This document shows positions 8,623 through 18,153 of a DNA stretch of 34,841 bases, in pieces. The translations under genes and the position numbers were made by a program. Source of the DNA: Pseudomonadota bacterium (GTDB taxonomy: Bacteria; Pseudomonadota; Gammaproteobacteria; Burkholderiales; SHXO01); assembly GCA_023430065.1 (NCBI GenBank), contig JAEZCG010000209.1, positions 1 through 34,841 on the forward strand, in the 5' to 3' direction. The notes beneath the pieces are model-generated. The model was given only the letters and a program-made list of their open reading frames with translations, searched no databases and was not told the DNA's origin. Positions within the stretch are counted from its first letter, which is position 1, and each line of letters opens with the position of its first letter.

Positions 8623-9543
8623 ATGTCCGCCATACTTGCCGAACCCGCCGTCTTTCCCTGGCTGTGCGCGCTGCTCGGGTTGCTCGTCGGCAGCTTTCTC
8701 AACGTGGTCATCCATCGCCTCCCCGTCATGATGAAGCGCGACTGGCGCACCCAGGCGGTGGAGGTACTGACGGATTGGGGGGCGGATGACACCGCGCCCG
8801 AGGGTACGAAGAACCTTGGCCCGGCGCTCGAGCGCCTGGGCAACACGCTCGCGACGTTGCCGCGCTATACGATCGTCACTCCGCGTTCGGCGTGCCCGGG
8901 CTGCGGCGCCCCGATCGGCGCGCTGCAGAACATCCCTCTGCTCAGCTGGCTGGCTTTGCGGGGTCGTTGCGCCAAGTGCAGGCGCGCCATCGGCGTGCGC
9001 TATCCCTTGGTCGAACTGGCGACCGGCATCCTGTCCGGACTGATCGGCTGGAAGTTCGGCTTCTCCTGGGCCGCCGCCGGTGCACTGCTGTTCACCTGGT
9101 CGCTGATCGCTGCCGCCGTCATCGATGTCGACACCCAGCTGCTGCCGGACGACATCACGCTTCCCCTCGTGTGGACCGGACTGTTGTTCAACCTGTTCGA
9201 CGTGTTCGTACCGCTCGAGACCGCCGTGGTGGGTGCGATCGCGGGCTATCTCGCCCTGTGGTCCGTATACTGGCTGTTCAAGCTGACCACCGGAAAGGAA
9301 GGCATGGGGTACGGCGACTTCAAGCTGCTCGCTGCAATCGGCGCGTTTCTCGGCTGGCAGATGCTTCCGGCAGTGATCCTGCTGTCCTCGATCGTGGGCG
9401 CGCTCGTCGGCATCGGGCTGATTCTGTTCGCTGGCCGGGAACGGCAGATTCCCATCCCCTTCGGACCCTATCTGGCCGCGGCTGGACTGCTCGCGTTGTT
9501 CGTCGGTCCGCAGATCAACGCGCATTACCTGCGCTTGATGTGA
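8623..9543 (+). CDS. pilD: Type IV prepilin peptidase / N-methyltransferase PilD
   Basis: PilD is the inner-membrane aspartic protease that removes the leader of type IV prepilins and pseudopilins and methylates the new N-terminal residue. In this 306-residue protein the N-terminal methyltransferase domain holds the zinc tetracysteine C91, C94, C116 and C119 (CPGC and CAKC). The two catalytic aspartates of the family are D168 (in IDVDTQLLPD) and D232 (in GMGYGDFK). Multiple membrane segments and the final FGPYLAAAG motif are as expected. The cysteines and aspartates are intact, so both activities are predicted. It overlaps the coaE start by four bases. Confidence 0.96.
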   Translation: MSAILAEPAVFPWLCALLGLLVGSFLNVVIHRLPVMMKRDWRTQAVEVLTDWGADDTAPEGTKNLGPALERLGNTLATLPRYTIVTPRSACPGCGAPIGALQNIPLLSWLALRGRCAKCRRAIGVRYPLVELATGILSGLIGWKFGFSWAAAGALLFTWSLIAAAVIDVDTQLLPDDITLPLVWTGLLFNLFDVFVPLETAVVGAIAGYLALWSVYWLFKLTTGKEGMGYGDFKLLAAIGAFLGWQMLPAVILLSSIVGALVGIGLILFAGRERQIPIPFGPYLAAAGLLALFVGPQINAHYLRLM

Positions 9544-10151
9544 ATCGAGTTTTCGTCGTCGGCGTCACCGGAGGCATCGGCAGCGGCAAGAGCACCGTCG
9601 CACGCCTGTTCGAGCAGCGGGGCGCCGGGGTCGTCGACACGGACGACGTGGCTCACGACCTCACCGCACCGGGCGGCGCTGCCATCGCGCCCATCCGCGC
9701 GCGCTTCGGGGAGCGCTACCTCGATGCGAACGGGGCCCTCGACCGGGCTGCGATGCGCGCACTCGCGTTCCAGGACCCCGGTGCCCGCCGCGACCTCGAG
9801 GCGATCCTGCATCCGATGATCCGCGATGCGTCCAAGCGGCTGATCGCCGCGCTCGACACCCCCTACGTCCTATACGTCGTGCCGCTGCTGGTCGAGACGG
9901 GCGGGCGGCAACCCGGCATGGACCGCATCCTCGTGGTCGATTGCCCGGAAGCGGTCCAGGTCGAGCGGGTGGTGCGGCGAAGCGGAATGGCCGAAGACGA
10001 GGTGCGGGCCATCATGGCAGCACAGGCTTCGCGCGCCGAACGCCTGAGGCATGCAGACGACATCATCGACAATGCCGGCGACGAAGCATCGCTGTCGGCG
10101 CAGGTCGACGCCCTGCATGCGCACTACCTGTCGCTTGCAGGACACGGCTAA
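9540..10151 (+). CDS. coaE: Dephospho-CoA kinase
   Basis: CoaE phosphorylates the 3'-hydroxyl of dephospho-CoA with ATP, the last step of coenzyme A synthesis. The 203-residue protein starts at a GTG (9540) that overlaps the pilD stop (GTGA), then reads VFVVGVTGGIGSGKSTVARLF, containing the P-loop GGIGSGKST (11-19). Further family features are the VVDTDDVAHDL segment, ILHPMIR, YVLYVVPLLVETG and the RVVRRSGMAEDEVRAIMAAQASRAERLRHADDIIDN block. The length is standard. The pilD-coaE-zapD-yacG order is a known proteobacterial arrangement. The GTG start is the only one consistent with the family N-terminus. Confidence 0.96.
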   Translation: MNRVFVVGVTGGIGSGKSTVARLFEQRGAGVVDTDDVAHDLTAPGGAAIAPIRARFGERYLDANGALDRAAMRALAFQDPGARRDLEAILHPMIRDASKRLIAALDTPYVLYVVPLLVETGGRQPGMDRILVVDCPEAVQVERVVRRSGMAEDEVRAIMAAQASRAERLRHADDIIDNAGDEASLSAQVDALHAHYLSLAGHG

Positions 10152-10222
10152 CACGCTGCCGCTTTTGGTTTATCCTAACCGTTCTGGCCGTCCGGGCCTC
10201 AACGCCTGCAGCGCATCGCATC

Positions 10223-10978
10223 GTGATCAGCTACGAGTTTCCGCTGAATGAGCGCATTCGCACCCTGCTGCGGATGGAGAGCTTGTATGAGCGCGTGCAT
10301 TTCTTCGTCGAGCGCGACGAAGGCTTCGAACATCACGCGGCGCTGCTCGCCCTGTTCGAGATCCTCGACGTAGCCGGGCGCGCCGACCTCAAATCCGAGA
10401 TGATCCAGGAGCTCGAGCGTCAGCGCCAGAGCCTGGGCGCGCTGCGCAGCAACCCGGCCATCTCCGAGGACGCGCTCAACGGGATCCTGTCCGACATCGA
10501 TGCGGCGGCACATGGACTGCAGCAGTCCTCCGGCAAGACCGGCCAGGAATTGCGCGAGAATGAGTGGCTGATGGGGATCAAGCAGCGCGCCACCATCCCC
10601 GGCGGCGTGTGCGAGTTCGACCTGCCGTCCTACCACTACTGGCTGCATCAATCCTCCAGCCTGCGCCGGCACGAGCTCAAGACTTGGCTCACGCCGTTCC
10701 TGCCTCTGCAGCAGGGTGTCGGGATCATCCTGCGGATCCTGCGCGAGAGCGGCCGCGCCAGTCAGCAGCTCGCCGCACAGGGGGTCTACCAGCAGATGAT
10801 GGGTGGACGCATCGCCCAGCTGCTGCGCCTGCGCGTGGCGGACGACTACGACTGCGTGCCGGAGGTCAGCGCCAACAAGTACGCGCTGAACATCCGCTTC
10901 ACCGTCGGCGGAAGCAAGGAGCGCCCGCGGGTGAGCCAGAACGACATTCCGTTCGAACTGATTTTCTGCAACCTCTGA
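10223..10978 (+). CDS. zapD: Cell division protein ZapD (YacF)
   Basis: ZapD binds the conserved C-terminal peptide of FtsZ and cross-links FtsZ filaments into bundles at the division site. The 251-residue, mostly helical protein opens [24 protein letters not shown] and contains YHYWLHQ and [22 protein letters not shown], typical of the family, ending with a beta-rich [14 protein letters not shown] segment. The start is taken as the GTG at 10223, which leaves a normal N-terminus; no good Shine-Dalgarno is visible, so it could be slightly longer. It is 71 bases after coaE and its stop overlaps the yacG start (TGATG). Its partner ftsZ is at 19839-21002. Confidence 0.95.
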   Translation: MISYEFPLNERIRTLLRMESLYERVHFFVERDEGFEHHAALLALFEILDVAGRADLKSEMIQELERQRQSLGALRSNPAISEDALNGILSDIDAAAHGLQQSSGKTGQELRENEWLMGIKQRATIPGGVCEFDLPSYHYWLHQSSSLRRHELKTWLTPFLPLQQGVGIILRILRESGRASQQLAAQGVYQQMMGGRIAQLLRLRVADDYDCVPEVSANKYALNIRFTVGGSKERPRVSQNDIPFELIFCNL

Positions 10979-11166
10979 TGGTGCAGCACTCGCCGCGTCT
11001 GGTGGATTGCCCGCGTTGCGGCGCGGCCGCACCGTGGTCGACAGCCAATCCGTTCCGGCCTTTCTGCTCCGAGCGCTGCAAGCTCATCGATCTGGGACAG
11101 TGGGCGAACGAGTCCTACCGCATTCCGATCGAAGGAGAACAGCCAGACGTCAGCGAGCCGGAGTGA
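10978..11166 (+). CDS. yacG: DNA gyrase inhibitor / zinc-binding protein YacG
   Basis: YacG is a small zinc protein that binds GyrB and inhibits DNA gyrase in E. coli. This 62-residue copy has the four zinc cysteines C11, C14, C30 and C34 (CPRC and FCSERC) with family spacing, followed by [14 protein letters not shown]. The ATG at 10978 shares a base with the zapD stop, implying coupled translation. The 3' end overlaps the end of the convergent Nudix/ThiE gene by 17 bases. Confidence 0.93.
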   Translation: MVQHSPRLVDCPRCGAAAPWSTANPFRPFCSERCKLIDLGQWANESYRIPIEGEQPDVSEPE

Positions 11167-12124
11167 GGGTGGCGGCCGCCCGCCAGGGCGCGCGCATCAT
11201 GGCCACGCCGTGTGCCCCGCACTCCCAGGCGCGTTCGAGATGGCTGCGCCGCATGCCCCCGATGGCATACACCGGAAGCGAGCAACCCGCGATCAGCGCG
11301 GCGAATCGCTCCCATCCCAGACCGGCCGCACTTGGATGGCTCGGCGTGGGCAGGACGGGACCGACGAAGACGTAGTCCAGTGCCAGGGACTGCGCACGCT
11401 CGAGTTGAATCGCGTCGTGACAGGAGGCGCCGCAGAGCGCGACATCGGGTCGGCTCGACGCCTGCATCAGCTCCACGGAAGTCAGGTGAACCGCCCTAGC
11501 GCCGACGACTTTCGCGCGCTCGATCGTATCGTTCACCACGACGCGCCCACCCGCGGCCTCGACGCGTTCGATCACCTCCTTCGCGAAGTCGCTCCATTGC
11601 GCAGCCGGGAGCTGCCGCTCGCGGATCATCACCATGCGCACACCCGAAGCCAGGGCCGGCTCCAGATTGCGCAGCTGCGCGTCGATTCCGATCTCGGTGG
11701 CCCGCGTGAGTGCGATCTCCGTCGGCAGGGACAACGCCTTGAGAACCGGACCATTGGCCGGCAGGATCGGCGACAGCTGCATGTCGTCCATGGACGTCCA
11801 GGCGAGCGCCTGCTCTTCGTGCGGGTGCGGGGTCCCGGTCCATTGCACCACGCGGTAGAAGTGCAGCTGGACGTGCGCGTGCGGATAGACGAAGCGCTGG
11901 ACGATCCACGGGTAGGCGCGTTGCACCTCGATCCCCAGTTCCTCGCGCAGTTCTCGCACGAGGGCATGAACCACGTCCTCGCCCTGCTCGACCTTGCCGC
12001 CCGGAAACTCCCAGTATCCCGCGTAGATCTTGCCGCCCGGACGCTGTCCCAGAAGGAACGACCCGTCCGGCCGCTGGATCACTGCGGCGGCCACATCGAC
12101 CATGCCGGCCGATCCAGAAGCCAT
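11150..12124 (-). CDS. Nudix hydrolase (MutT) fused to a ThiE-like domain
   Basis: This 324-residue fusion has an N-terminal Nudix domain (about 8-130) with a perfect Nudix box, G43-x5-E49-x7-R57-E58-x2-E61-E62-x-G64-I65, and MutT-like features ([18 protein letters not shown]), so it probably removes oxidised nucleotides such as 8-oxo-dGTP. The C-terminal half (about 140-324) resembles thiamine phosphate synthase: VNDT (197-200), VHL (212-214), [15 protein letters not shown] (250-264) and AIGG (287-290). Residues used by true ThiE have changed: the lysine of the PTxTK pyrophosphate motif is H263, and the GQ after VHL is TS. The domain may have lost thiamine synthesis or gained another role. 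Such fusions are known in betaproteobacteria and related groups. The start is the ATG at 12124, eight bases after the DUF815 gene; a later Met at 12103 is possible. Confidence 0.9.
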   Translation of the reverse strand: MASGSAGMVDVAAAVIQRPDGSFLLGQRPGGKIYAGYWEFPGGKVEQGEDVVHALVRELREELGIEVQRAYPWIVQRFVYPHAHVQLHFYRVVQWTGTPHPHEEQALAWTSMDDMQLSPILPANGPVLKALSLPTEIALTRATEIGIDAQLRNLEPALASGVRMVMIRERQLPAAQWSDFAKEVIERVEAAGGRVVVNDTIERAKVVGARAVHLTSVELMQASSRPDVALCGASCHDAIQLERAQSLALDYVFVGPVLPTPSHPSAAGLGWERFAALIAGCSLPVYAIGGMRRSHLERAWECGAHGVAMMRAPWRAAATLTPAR

Positions 12125-12132
12125 GCGCGCGC

Positions 12133-13002
12133 CTAGGACGCGGCCGCCCGGCGCCCGGCCCAGTCGCGCGCGAAGTGCCAGGCGATGCGGCCGCTGCGCG
12201 AGCCGCGCTGCAGTGCCCACTGCAGCGCCTCACGGCGCACCTCCTCCGCGTCGACATGGTCGACGCCGAGACGGCGCAGCCAATGACGCACGATGTCGAG
12301 GTATTCGTCCTGACTGAACGGATAGAACGACACCCACAGACCGAAGCGCTCTGACAGCGAGATCTTCTCCTCCACCGTCTCGCCCGGGTGCACTTCGTCG
12401 CCAACGTAGCGCGTTTCCAGGTTCTCCGCCATGTACTCGGGCATCAGGTGGCGGCGGTTCGAGGTGGCATAAATAAGAACGTTCTCAGGGGTGGCCGAGA
12501 TGGAACCGTCGAGGACGGCCTTCAGGGCCTTGTACCCGGGCTCGTTCGCATCGAACGACAGATCGTCGCAAAACAGGATGAACCGGTAGGGCTGGCACGC
12601 CAGCAGTTCCACCACATCGGACAGATGCAACAGGTCCTGCTTGTCGAGTTCCACCAGGCGCAGCCCTTCCTGCGCATAGCGGTTGAGCGCGGCCTTGACG
12701 AGCGAGGACTTGCCGGTACCCCGCGCACCGGTCAACAGCACGTTGTTGGCGGGCACGCCGCGCACGAACTGTCTGGTGTTGGCATCGACGAGATCGCGCT
12801 GGCGATCGATGTCCTGCAGGTCCTCCATACGAATGCCGTGCGGCTGCGCCACCGGCTGCAGCACGCCGCCCCCGGTGTGACTGCGCCAGCGAAAGGCAAT
12901 GGTGCCGGCGAAATCGGGTTCGGGTGCGTCCGGCGGCAGGAGGCGTTCGACCCGCGCCAGCAAAGCTTCGGCACGCGCGAGCAAGCTATCGAGTGAATTC
13001 AT
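12133..13002 (-). CDS. DUF815 family AAA-type ATPase
   Basis: This 289-residue protein is a predicted AAA-family ATPase. It has a Walker A GARGTGKSS (92-100), a Walker B FILFCDDLSF with D146-D147, and a sensor-1-like LIYATSNRRHLMPEYM segment, followed by a C-terminal region with LSERFGLWVSFYPFSQDEYL. These match the DUF815 family, whose role is not established. The N-terminal 50 residues are helical and may bind a partner. It sits between argJ (45 bases upstream) and the Nudix fusion (eight bases downstream), so the three are probably one transcript. I cannot assign a substrate. Confidence 0.88.
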   Translation of the reverse strand: MNSLDSLLARAEALLARVERLLPPDAPEPDFAGTIAFRWRSHTGGGVLQPVAQPHGIRMEDLQDIDRQRDLVDANTRQFVRGVPANNVLLTGARGTGKSSLVKAALNRYAQEGLRLVELDKQDLLHLSDVVELLACQPYRFILFCDDLSFDANEPGYKALKAVLDGSISATPENVLIYATSNRRHLMPEYMAENLETRYVGDEVHPGETVEEKISLSERFGLWVSFYPFSQDEYLDIVRHWLRRLGVDHVDAEEVRREALQWALQRGSRSGRIAWHFARDWAGRRAAAS

Positions 13003-13047
13003 CGGGATCGAAATGCCGTTTGGCTGGAGTACGCGCCCAGCCGCACC

Positions 13048-14274
13048 TCAGGTGCGGTACTCGGCGTTGATGGTCACGTAATCGTGCGACAGATCGCAGG
13101 TCCACACTGTGGCCGACGCATCGCCGCGACGCAGGAGGACGCGAATGACGATTTCCTCGCGCTGCATGACGCGCTGACCCTGTGCTTCCTCGTAGCCGGG
13201 ATCGCGGCCACCGCCCGACACGACCTTCACCTCGTCCAGGTGCAGGTCCACGGCACCGACGTCGAGATCGTCGACTCCGGCGTAGCCGATTGCAGCCAGG
13301 ATGCGGCCGAGATTGGGGTCCGATGCGAAGAAAGCGGTCTTGACCAGCGGAGAGTGTGCGATCGCGAAGGCGATCTGTCGGCATTCCTCGCGACTGCGAC
13401 CGGCCTCGACGTGGATCGTGATGAACTTGGTCGCGCCCTCTCCGTCGCGGACGATGGCCTGCGCGAGCTCGGTCGCCACGTCGGCGATCGCGCCCAGGAG
13501 CGCCCGTCCACCCGGGGATTGCAGACTCGCCACCGGGGCATTGCCGGCCGCTCCGCTCGCCGTCAGGACCAGGGAATCGTTGGTCGAGGTATCGCCGTCG
13601 ATGGTGATGGCATTGAACGAGCGGTCCACGGCAAAGCCGAGCATGGCTCGGAGGGCATTTTGCTCGACGGCAGCGTCGGTGGCGATGAAGCCGAGCATCG
13701 TCGCCATGTCCGGGTGAATCATGCCCGCGCCTTTCGACATGCCGGTCACGGTCACGCGGCGACCGTCGATGTCGATCTGCCTGGAAGTCGCCTTGGGCAA
13801 CGTATCCGTGGTCATGATCGCCTCGGCGGCGGACAGCCAGTTGTCCTCCCGCAGATCGGCGATGGCGGCGGGAATTCCCGCCAGCAGGCGTTGCATGGGC
13901 AGCGGTTCCATGATCACGCCGGTGGAAAAGGGCAGCACCTGCTCGGCGCGAACCCCCAGCCGCGGTGCCACGGCTGCGCACGTGGCGCGCGCATCGTCCA
14001 GTCCTCGCACACCGGTGCCGGCGTTCGCGTTGCCGGTGTTCACAACCAGGGCCCGTGGCGCTGCCGCCTCGAGATGCTCACGGCACAACAGAACCGGCGC
14101 CGCACAGAAGCGGTTGCGGGTGAACACACCGGCTACCGCCGTACCCTCTTGCAGCGCGACGATCAACAAATCCTTGCGTCCCTGCTTGCGGATGCCGGCC
14201 TGGGCGATGCCCAGGCGCACACCGGGGACGGGGTGCAGCGCGTGCGCCGCGGGCGCGGTCAGGCCGACGGGCAT
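13048..14274 (-). CDS. argJ: Bifunctional glutamate N-acetyltransferase / amino-acid acetyltransferase ArgJ
   Basis: ArgJ moves the acetyl group from N-acetylornithine to glutamate, closing the cyclic arginine pathway; bifunctional forms can also use acetyl-CoA. The 408-residue precursor cleaves itself into alpha and beta chains before a threonine nucleophile: here T192 in [17 protein letters not shown]. Other family signatures are [11 protein letters not shown] near residue 78, FSTGVI near 116, [10 protein letters not shown] and the C-terminal [13 protein letters not shown]. Length and motifs are normal. It lies 31 bases downstream of secA on the same strand. Whether this enzyme is mono- or bifunctional cannot be told from sequence alone. 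Confidence 0.97.
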   Translation of the reverse strand: MPVGLTAPAAHALHPVPGVRLGIAQAGIRKQGRKDLLIVALQEGTAVAGVFTRNRFCAAPVLLCREHLEAAAPRALVVNTGNANAGTGVRGLDDARATCAAVAPRLGVRAEQVLPFSTGVIMEPLPMQRLLAGIPAAIADLREDNWLSAAEAIMTTDTLPKATSRQIDIDGRRVTVTGMSKGAGMIHPDMATMLGFIATDAAVEQNALRAMLGFAVDRSFNAITIDGDTSTNDSLVLTASGAAGNAPVASLQSPGGRALLGAIADVATELAQAIVRDGEGATKFITIHVEAGRSREECRQIAFAIAHSPLVKTAFFASDPNLGRILAAIGYAGVDDLDVGAVDLHLDEVKVVSGGGRDPGYEEAQGQRVMQREEIVIRVLLRRGDASATVWTCDLSHDYVTINAEYRT

Positions 14275-14305
14275 GGACGCGGCTGCACTCGAACCCTCGG
14301 CATCG

Positions 14306-17056
14306 CTACTCCAGCCGACCGTGACACTGCTTGAACTTCTTGCCAGAGCCGCACGGGCACGGATCGTTGCGCCCGACTTTCTGCCCGCCGCGCACGAAGG
14401 GTTGTTGCGCGCCCTGGGGCCGGGACGCCTGCTCGTCCGCCTCGGCCTCCGCGAGCGCTTCCTCGTAGTCCGCGTGCTGGTACCGGACGTTGGTCACCTC
14501 GACCGGCTCCTCGACCTTCTGCACGTCCTGCTCGGTGCGGATCTGAACCGTCATGAGCACGCGCGTCACCTCGTTGCGCACCGAGTCGAGCAGCATCGAA
14601 AACAGCTCGAAGGCCTCGCGCTTGTACTCCTGCTTCGGATTCTTCTGCGCGAAGCCGCGCAGGTGGATGCCCTGGCGCAGATGGTCGAGTGCCGCCAGGT
14701 GCTCGCGCCAGTAGTTGTCCAGCGTCTGCAGCATGACCGCACGCTCGAACTGGTGCAGCGCCTCCGGGTCGACACTGGTCATCTTCTGCGCGTAGTGCTC
14801 GTCCGCACGCTCCAGGATCCGCGAGCGCAGCGTCTCCTCGTCGAGGTTCTCTTCGTCCTTGAGCCATTCCTGCAGCGGCAGGGTGAGGGTCAGCTCTCCC
14901 GTCAGTGCGCGCTCGAGCGAGGGAATGTCCCACTGCTCCTCGACCGTGCCGGGCGGCACGTGCGCGGCGATCATGTCGGTGATGGTGCCGGCGCGCATCG
15001 ACGAAATCGTCTCGGTGATATCGGTGCTCTCCAGCAGTTCATTGCGCTGCTGATAGATCACTCGGCGCTGGTCGTTGGCGACGTCGTCGTACTCCAGCAA
15101 TTGCTTGCGGATGTCGAAGTTGCGGGCCTCCACCTTGCGCTGTGCGTTCTCGATGGCGCGCGTGACCCACGGATGCTCGATGGCCTCCCCCTCGGGCATC
15201 TTCAGCCGTTCCATGATGCCGGCCACACGATCGGAGGCGAAGATGCGCAACAGCGGATCCTCGAGCGACAGGAAGAACCGGCTCGACCCCGGGTCGCCCT
15301 GGCGGCCCGAGCGCCCGCGCAACTGATTGTCGACGCGCCGCGACTCGTGGCGTTCGGTACCGACGATGTGCAGCCCGCCGCTGCCGATGACCTGGTCGTG
15401 CAGGTCCTGCCAGCGCATGCGCAGCTCTGCGACGCGGGCATCGCGGTCCTCGGCCGGCAGGCTCTCGTCGGTGCGCACCCGCTCGATCTCGGGCTCGGGA
15501 TTTCCGCCCAGCACGATGTCGGTGCCGCGCCCCGCCATGTTGGTGGCGATGGTGATCATCTTCGGCCGGCCCGCCTGCGTGACGATCTCCGCCTCGCGCG
15601 CGTGCTGCTTGGCATTGAGCACCTGGTGCGGCAACCGCTGGGACTGCAGCAGCCGCGACAGCTCCTCGGAGTTCTCGATGGATGTCGTGCCCACCAGCAC
15701 GGGCTGGCCGCGTTCGTAGCAGTCCTTGATGTCGTTCAAGACCGCCTGCAGCTTCTCCTTCTTGGTCTTGAACACCTGATCCATCCGGTCTTGCCGCACC
15801 ATCGGCTGATGGGTGGGAATGACGACGGTCTCCAGGCTGTAGATGTGCTGGAACTCGTAGGCCTCGGTGTCCGCCGTGCCCGTCATGCCGGCCAGCTTCC
15901 GGTACATCCGGAAGTAGTTCTGAAAGGTGATCGACGCAAGCGTCTGACTCTCGCGCTGGATGCGCACCCCCTCCTTCGCCTCCACCGCCTGGTGCAGGCC
16001 CTCCGACCAGCGCCGACCGGGCATCTTGCGCCCGGTGAACTCGTCCACGATCACCACCTCGCCGTTCTCGACCACGTAGTGGTGGTCGCGCTGATACAGC
16101 GCGTGCGCACGCAGTGCGGCATACACGTGATGCATCAGGGTGATGTTGGAAGCATCGTAGAGGCTCGTGCCCTCGGCCAGGAGACCGGCGGCAGTGAGGA
16201 TCTGCTCGGCATGCTCGTGGCCGCTTTCCGTGAGCAGCACCTGGTGCGCCTTCTCGTCGACCGAATAATCGCCGGGGCCGTTCTCCTCGGCCTGCTTCTG
16301 CAGCTGCGGCACCAACTGGTTGATCTTGATGTACAGCTCGGTGACGTCCTCGGCCTGACCGGAGATGATGAGCGGCGTGCGCGCCTCGTCGATGAGGATG
16401 GAGTCGACCTCGTCGACGATGCCGTAGCTCAGCGGCCGTTGCACGCGTTCGGCGACCTGGTAGACCATGTTGTCGCGCAGGTAGTCGAAACCGAACTCGT
16501 TATTGGTGCCGTAGGTGATGTCCGAGGCGTAAGCCTTGCGCTTGGTCTCCTGGCGTTCCTCGTGGGCCAGATCGTGGTAGGGCAGGTTGATGCCCACGCT
16601 CAGCCCCAGGAAGCCGTAGAGGCGCCCCATCCAGGTGGCGTCCCGATTGGCCAGGTAATCGTTGACGGTGATCACGTGCACGCCTTCGCCGGCGAGCGCA
16701 TTGAGGTAGGCAGGCAGCGTGGCAACGAGCGTCTTGCCCTCGCCGGTCCGCATCTCGGCGATCTTGCCGTGATGCAGCGCCATGCCGCCGACGAGCTGTA
16801 CGTCGAAGTGGCGCATATTGAGCACGCGCTTCCCAGCCTCGCGCACGACCGCGAATGCCTCGGGCAGGAGTTGGTCGAGCGTCTCGCCGCGCACCAGCCT
16901 GCCGCGGAACTCCTCGGTCTTGCCGCGCAGCGCCTCGTCCGACAGCCGCTCCATGTCGGGCTCCAGCGCATTGATGCTGCGCACGGCCTGCATGTAGCGC
17001 TTGACCAGGCGGTCGTTGCGGCTCCCGAAAACCTTCTTTAGAAGGGTGGTAATCAT
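14306..17056 (-). CDS. secA: Preprotein translocase ATPase SecA
   Basis: SecA is the motor that drives secretory proteins through SecYEG. The 916-residue protein is full length, with Walker A MRTGEGKT (102-109), the helicase-like [21 protein letters not shown] motif, the preprotein cross-linking region, [19 protein letters not shown] and [23 protein letters not shown], and a C-terminal zinc motif (C900, C902, C911, H912) that binds SecB. The intact C-terminal tail suggests SecB is used. The ATG at 17056 gives the canonical [16 protein letters not shown] start. No SecM-like regulator lies upstream; instead an M23 peptidase gene ends 143 bases before it, and that gap holds a strong hairpin. Confidence 0.98.
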   Translation of the reverse strand: MITTLLKKVFGSRNDRLVKRYMQAVRSINALEPDMERLSDEALRGKTEEFRGRLVRGETLDQLLPEAFAVVREAGKRVLNMRHFDVQLVGGMALHHGKIAEMRTGEGKTLVATLPAYLNALAGEGVHVITVNDYLANRDATWMGRLYGFLGLSVGINLPYHDLAHEERQETKRKAYASDITYGTNNEFGFDYLRDNMVYQVAERVQRPLSYGIVDEVDSILIDEARTPLIISGQAEDVTELYIKINQLVPQLQKQAEENGPGDYSVDEKAHQVLLTESGHEHAEQILTAAGLLAEGTSLYDASNITLMHHVYAALRAHALYQRDHHYVVENGEVVIVDEFTGRKMPGRRWSEGLHQAVEAKEGVRIQRESQTLASITFQNYFRMYRKLAGMTGTADTEAYEFQHIYSLETVVIPTHQPMVRQDRMDQVFKTKKEKLQAVLNDIKDCYERGQPVLVGTTSIENSEELSRLLQSQRLPHQVLNAKQHAREAEIVTQAGRPKMITIATNMAGRGTDIVLGGNPEPEIERVRTDESLPAEDRDARVAELRMRWQDLHDQVIGSGGLHIVGTERHESRRVDNQLRGRSGRQGDPGSSRFFLSLEDPLLRIFASDRVAGIMERLKMPEGEAIEHPWVTRAIENAQRKVEARNFDIRKQLLEYDDVANDQRRVIYQQRNELLESTDITETISSMRAGTITDMIAAHVPPGTVEEQWDIPSLERALTGELTLTLPLQEWLKDEENLDEETLRSRILERADEHYAQKMTSVDPEALHQFERAVMLQTLDNYWREHLAALDHLRQGIHLRGFAQKNPKQEYKREAFELFSMLLDSVRNEVTRVLMTVQIRTEQDVQKVEEPVEVTNVRYQHADYEEALAEAEADEQASRPQGAQQPFVRGGQKVGRNDPCPCGSGKKFKQCHGRLE

Positions 17057-17142
17057 CAGTCGTCCAGATAAGGGCGACGACGTCGAACCCGGAGGGCAGC
17101 ATGGCGGATGCCCGAGATCGGCTTGCGGGCCGCAGAAAGCAC

Positions 17143-17179
17143 GAGGGGCGAGGGGCCATTTCCTGACCCTTCACCCCTC
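17143..17179 (-). repeat. Imperfect 13-bp hairpin in the secA leader
   Basis: Between the M23 peptidase stop and the secA ATG, arms 17167-17179 and 17143-17155 can pair on the minus-strand transcript over 13 positions with one G-U wobble and one A-C mismatch, around an 11-base loop. The arms are GAGGGG/CCCCTC-rich. No U-tract follows, so a classical terminator is unlikely. It could be an mRNA stabiliser, a partial terminator or a regulatory leader; it may also be chance in GC-rich DNA. The rest of the 143-base gap shows no clear promoter. Confidence 0.45.
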
Positions 17180-17199
17180 AGGCGGCGAAACAGCGCGTA

Positions 17200-18123
17200 T
17201 CAGCCGGGCGGTCGCAGGAAGCGCTTAGGGTTCTGTGCAACGCCCCTGTGTCGCACCTCGAAGTGCAAGTGCGGTCCGGTAGATCGGCCCGTGTTGCCGA
17301 CTTCGGCAATCTTGCTCCCCTGCAGAACTACGTCTCCCACCTTCGCGATCAGCTTCGAAGCGTGGGCGTAGCGGGTCACGAGGTCGTTGCCGTGATCGAT
17401 CTCGATCATATTACCATACTGAGGGTGTCGAGCCGCGTAAACGACCGCCCCGCCACCCGCCGCGAGGATCGGCTCGCCGGAGTGCGCGGCAAAGTCCATC
17501 CCTTCGTGAAAAGTGTTCAGGCCGGTGAACGGATCCACGCGCCAGCCGTAGGACGAGGAAAAATAGCTCGCGCCGCGGATCGGCGACTTGGCCGGTGCGA
17601 TCAGCGCACGCGCGCTTTGCTCGGCGAACGCCGTATCCAGGAATTGCATCTTGTCCGAACGGTCCTCCAGATGCCCGGTCAGCCGGTCGAGTTCCTCGCC
17701 GATCTGACGCATCGACCACTCCCGCGCCGGGGTCGCTGCATCCGGACCGCCCCGACCGGGCACCGCGGCCTCGAAGTCGAACTCGTCCCCCTTCAACCCC
17801 GCACTCCTGGACAGGCGGCTGCCGAGCGCGTCGAGGCGGGCGAGTCGGGCCTGCAGTTCCCCCATCTTGACCGCCATCGTGCGCAGGCCGTCGCGCACGT
17901 ACGTCTGCATCCGCTGGCTCTCCTCGGCCTTGAGCGCCGCCACGACGGGACGCATCAGCGGATGATCGTTGGCGACGGCGTAGCGCAGCGAGAGATAATT
18001 GAGAACCATTGCCAGGACGAGGGCGGAGCCGAATACGGCGCACGCCGCGAGCGCCAACTGGGCGCGGCTGATGGCAAACGACGTGGACCGGGCGGACCGG
18101 CTGGATACTAGAATGACGTGCAA
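17200..18123 (-). CDS. M23 family peptidoglycan endopeptidase, membrane-anchored
   Basis: This 307-residue protein has a short cytoplasmic N-terminus, one membrane segment (about 22-45), a coiled-coil-prone linker (about 65-170) and a C-terminal lysostaphin-type M23 domain. The zinc ligands are present: H206 and D210 in FHEGMD, and H287 in HLHFE, with H254 (RYAH) and H285 as catalytic histidines. It should cut peptidoglycan cross-bridges in the periplasm, so it is a candidate cell-wall growth or separation enzyme. The start is a TTG at 18123, chosen because HVILVSSRSARS matches the usual N-terminus and GGGGAGAGG precedes it. It lies just upstream of secA, a common betaproteobacterial position, and is divergent from dciA with only 30 bases between the starts. 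Confidence 0.92.
   Translation of the reverse strand: MHVILVSSRSARSTSFAISRAQLALAACAVFGSALVLAMVLNYLSLRYAVANDHPLMRPVVAALKAEESQRMQTYVRDGLRTMAVKMGELQARLARLDALGSRLSRSAGLKGDEFDFEAAVPGRGGPDAATPAREWSMRQIGEELDRLTGHLEDRSDKMQFLDTAFAEQSARALIAPAKSPIRGASYFSSSYGWRVDPFTGLNTFHEGMDFAAHSGEPILAAGGGAVVYAARHPQYGNMIEIDHGNDLVTRYAHASKLIAKVGDVVLQGSKIAEVGNTGRSTGPHLHFEVRHRGVAQNPKRFLRPPG
18109..18114 (+). promoter_or_regulatory. Possible -10 box for dciA
   Basis: TAGAAT (five of six consensus bases) lies 39 bases before the dciA ATG, inside the first codons of the opposite-strand M23 gene. The only -35 candidate is a weak TGGACC 19 bases upstream. It is offered because the 30-base gap between the divergent starts leaves no room for two promoters. 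Confidence 0.25.
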
Positions 18124-18125
18124 CG

Positions 18126-18134
18126 CCTCTCCCC
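18126..18134 (-). promoter_or_regulatory. Ribosome binding site deciding the TTG start of the M23 peptidase
   Basis: GGGGAGAGG on the minus strand, with its GGAG core five bases before the TTG at 18123. Together with the family N-terminus it supports TTG as the real start. Confidence 0.6.
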
Positions 18135-18153
18135 TTCGCCTGCGCCTGCCTCC

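Noticed and set aside
13721..17041. A 1106-codon open frame on the plus strand, antisense to secA and part of argJ
   Set aside because: It mirrors the GC-rich codon pattern of secA and argJ, is rich in Arg, His and Leu without domain patterns, and crosses two unrelated genes. It is a shadow frame.
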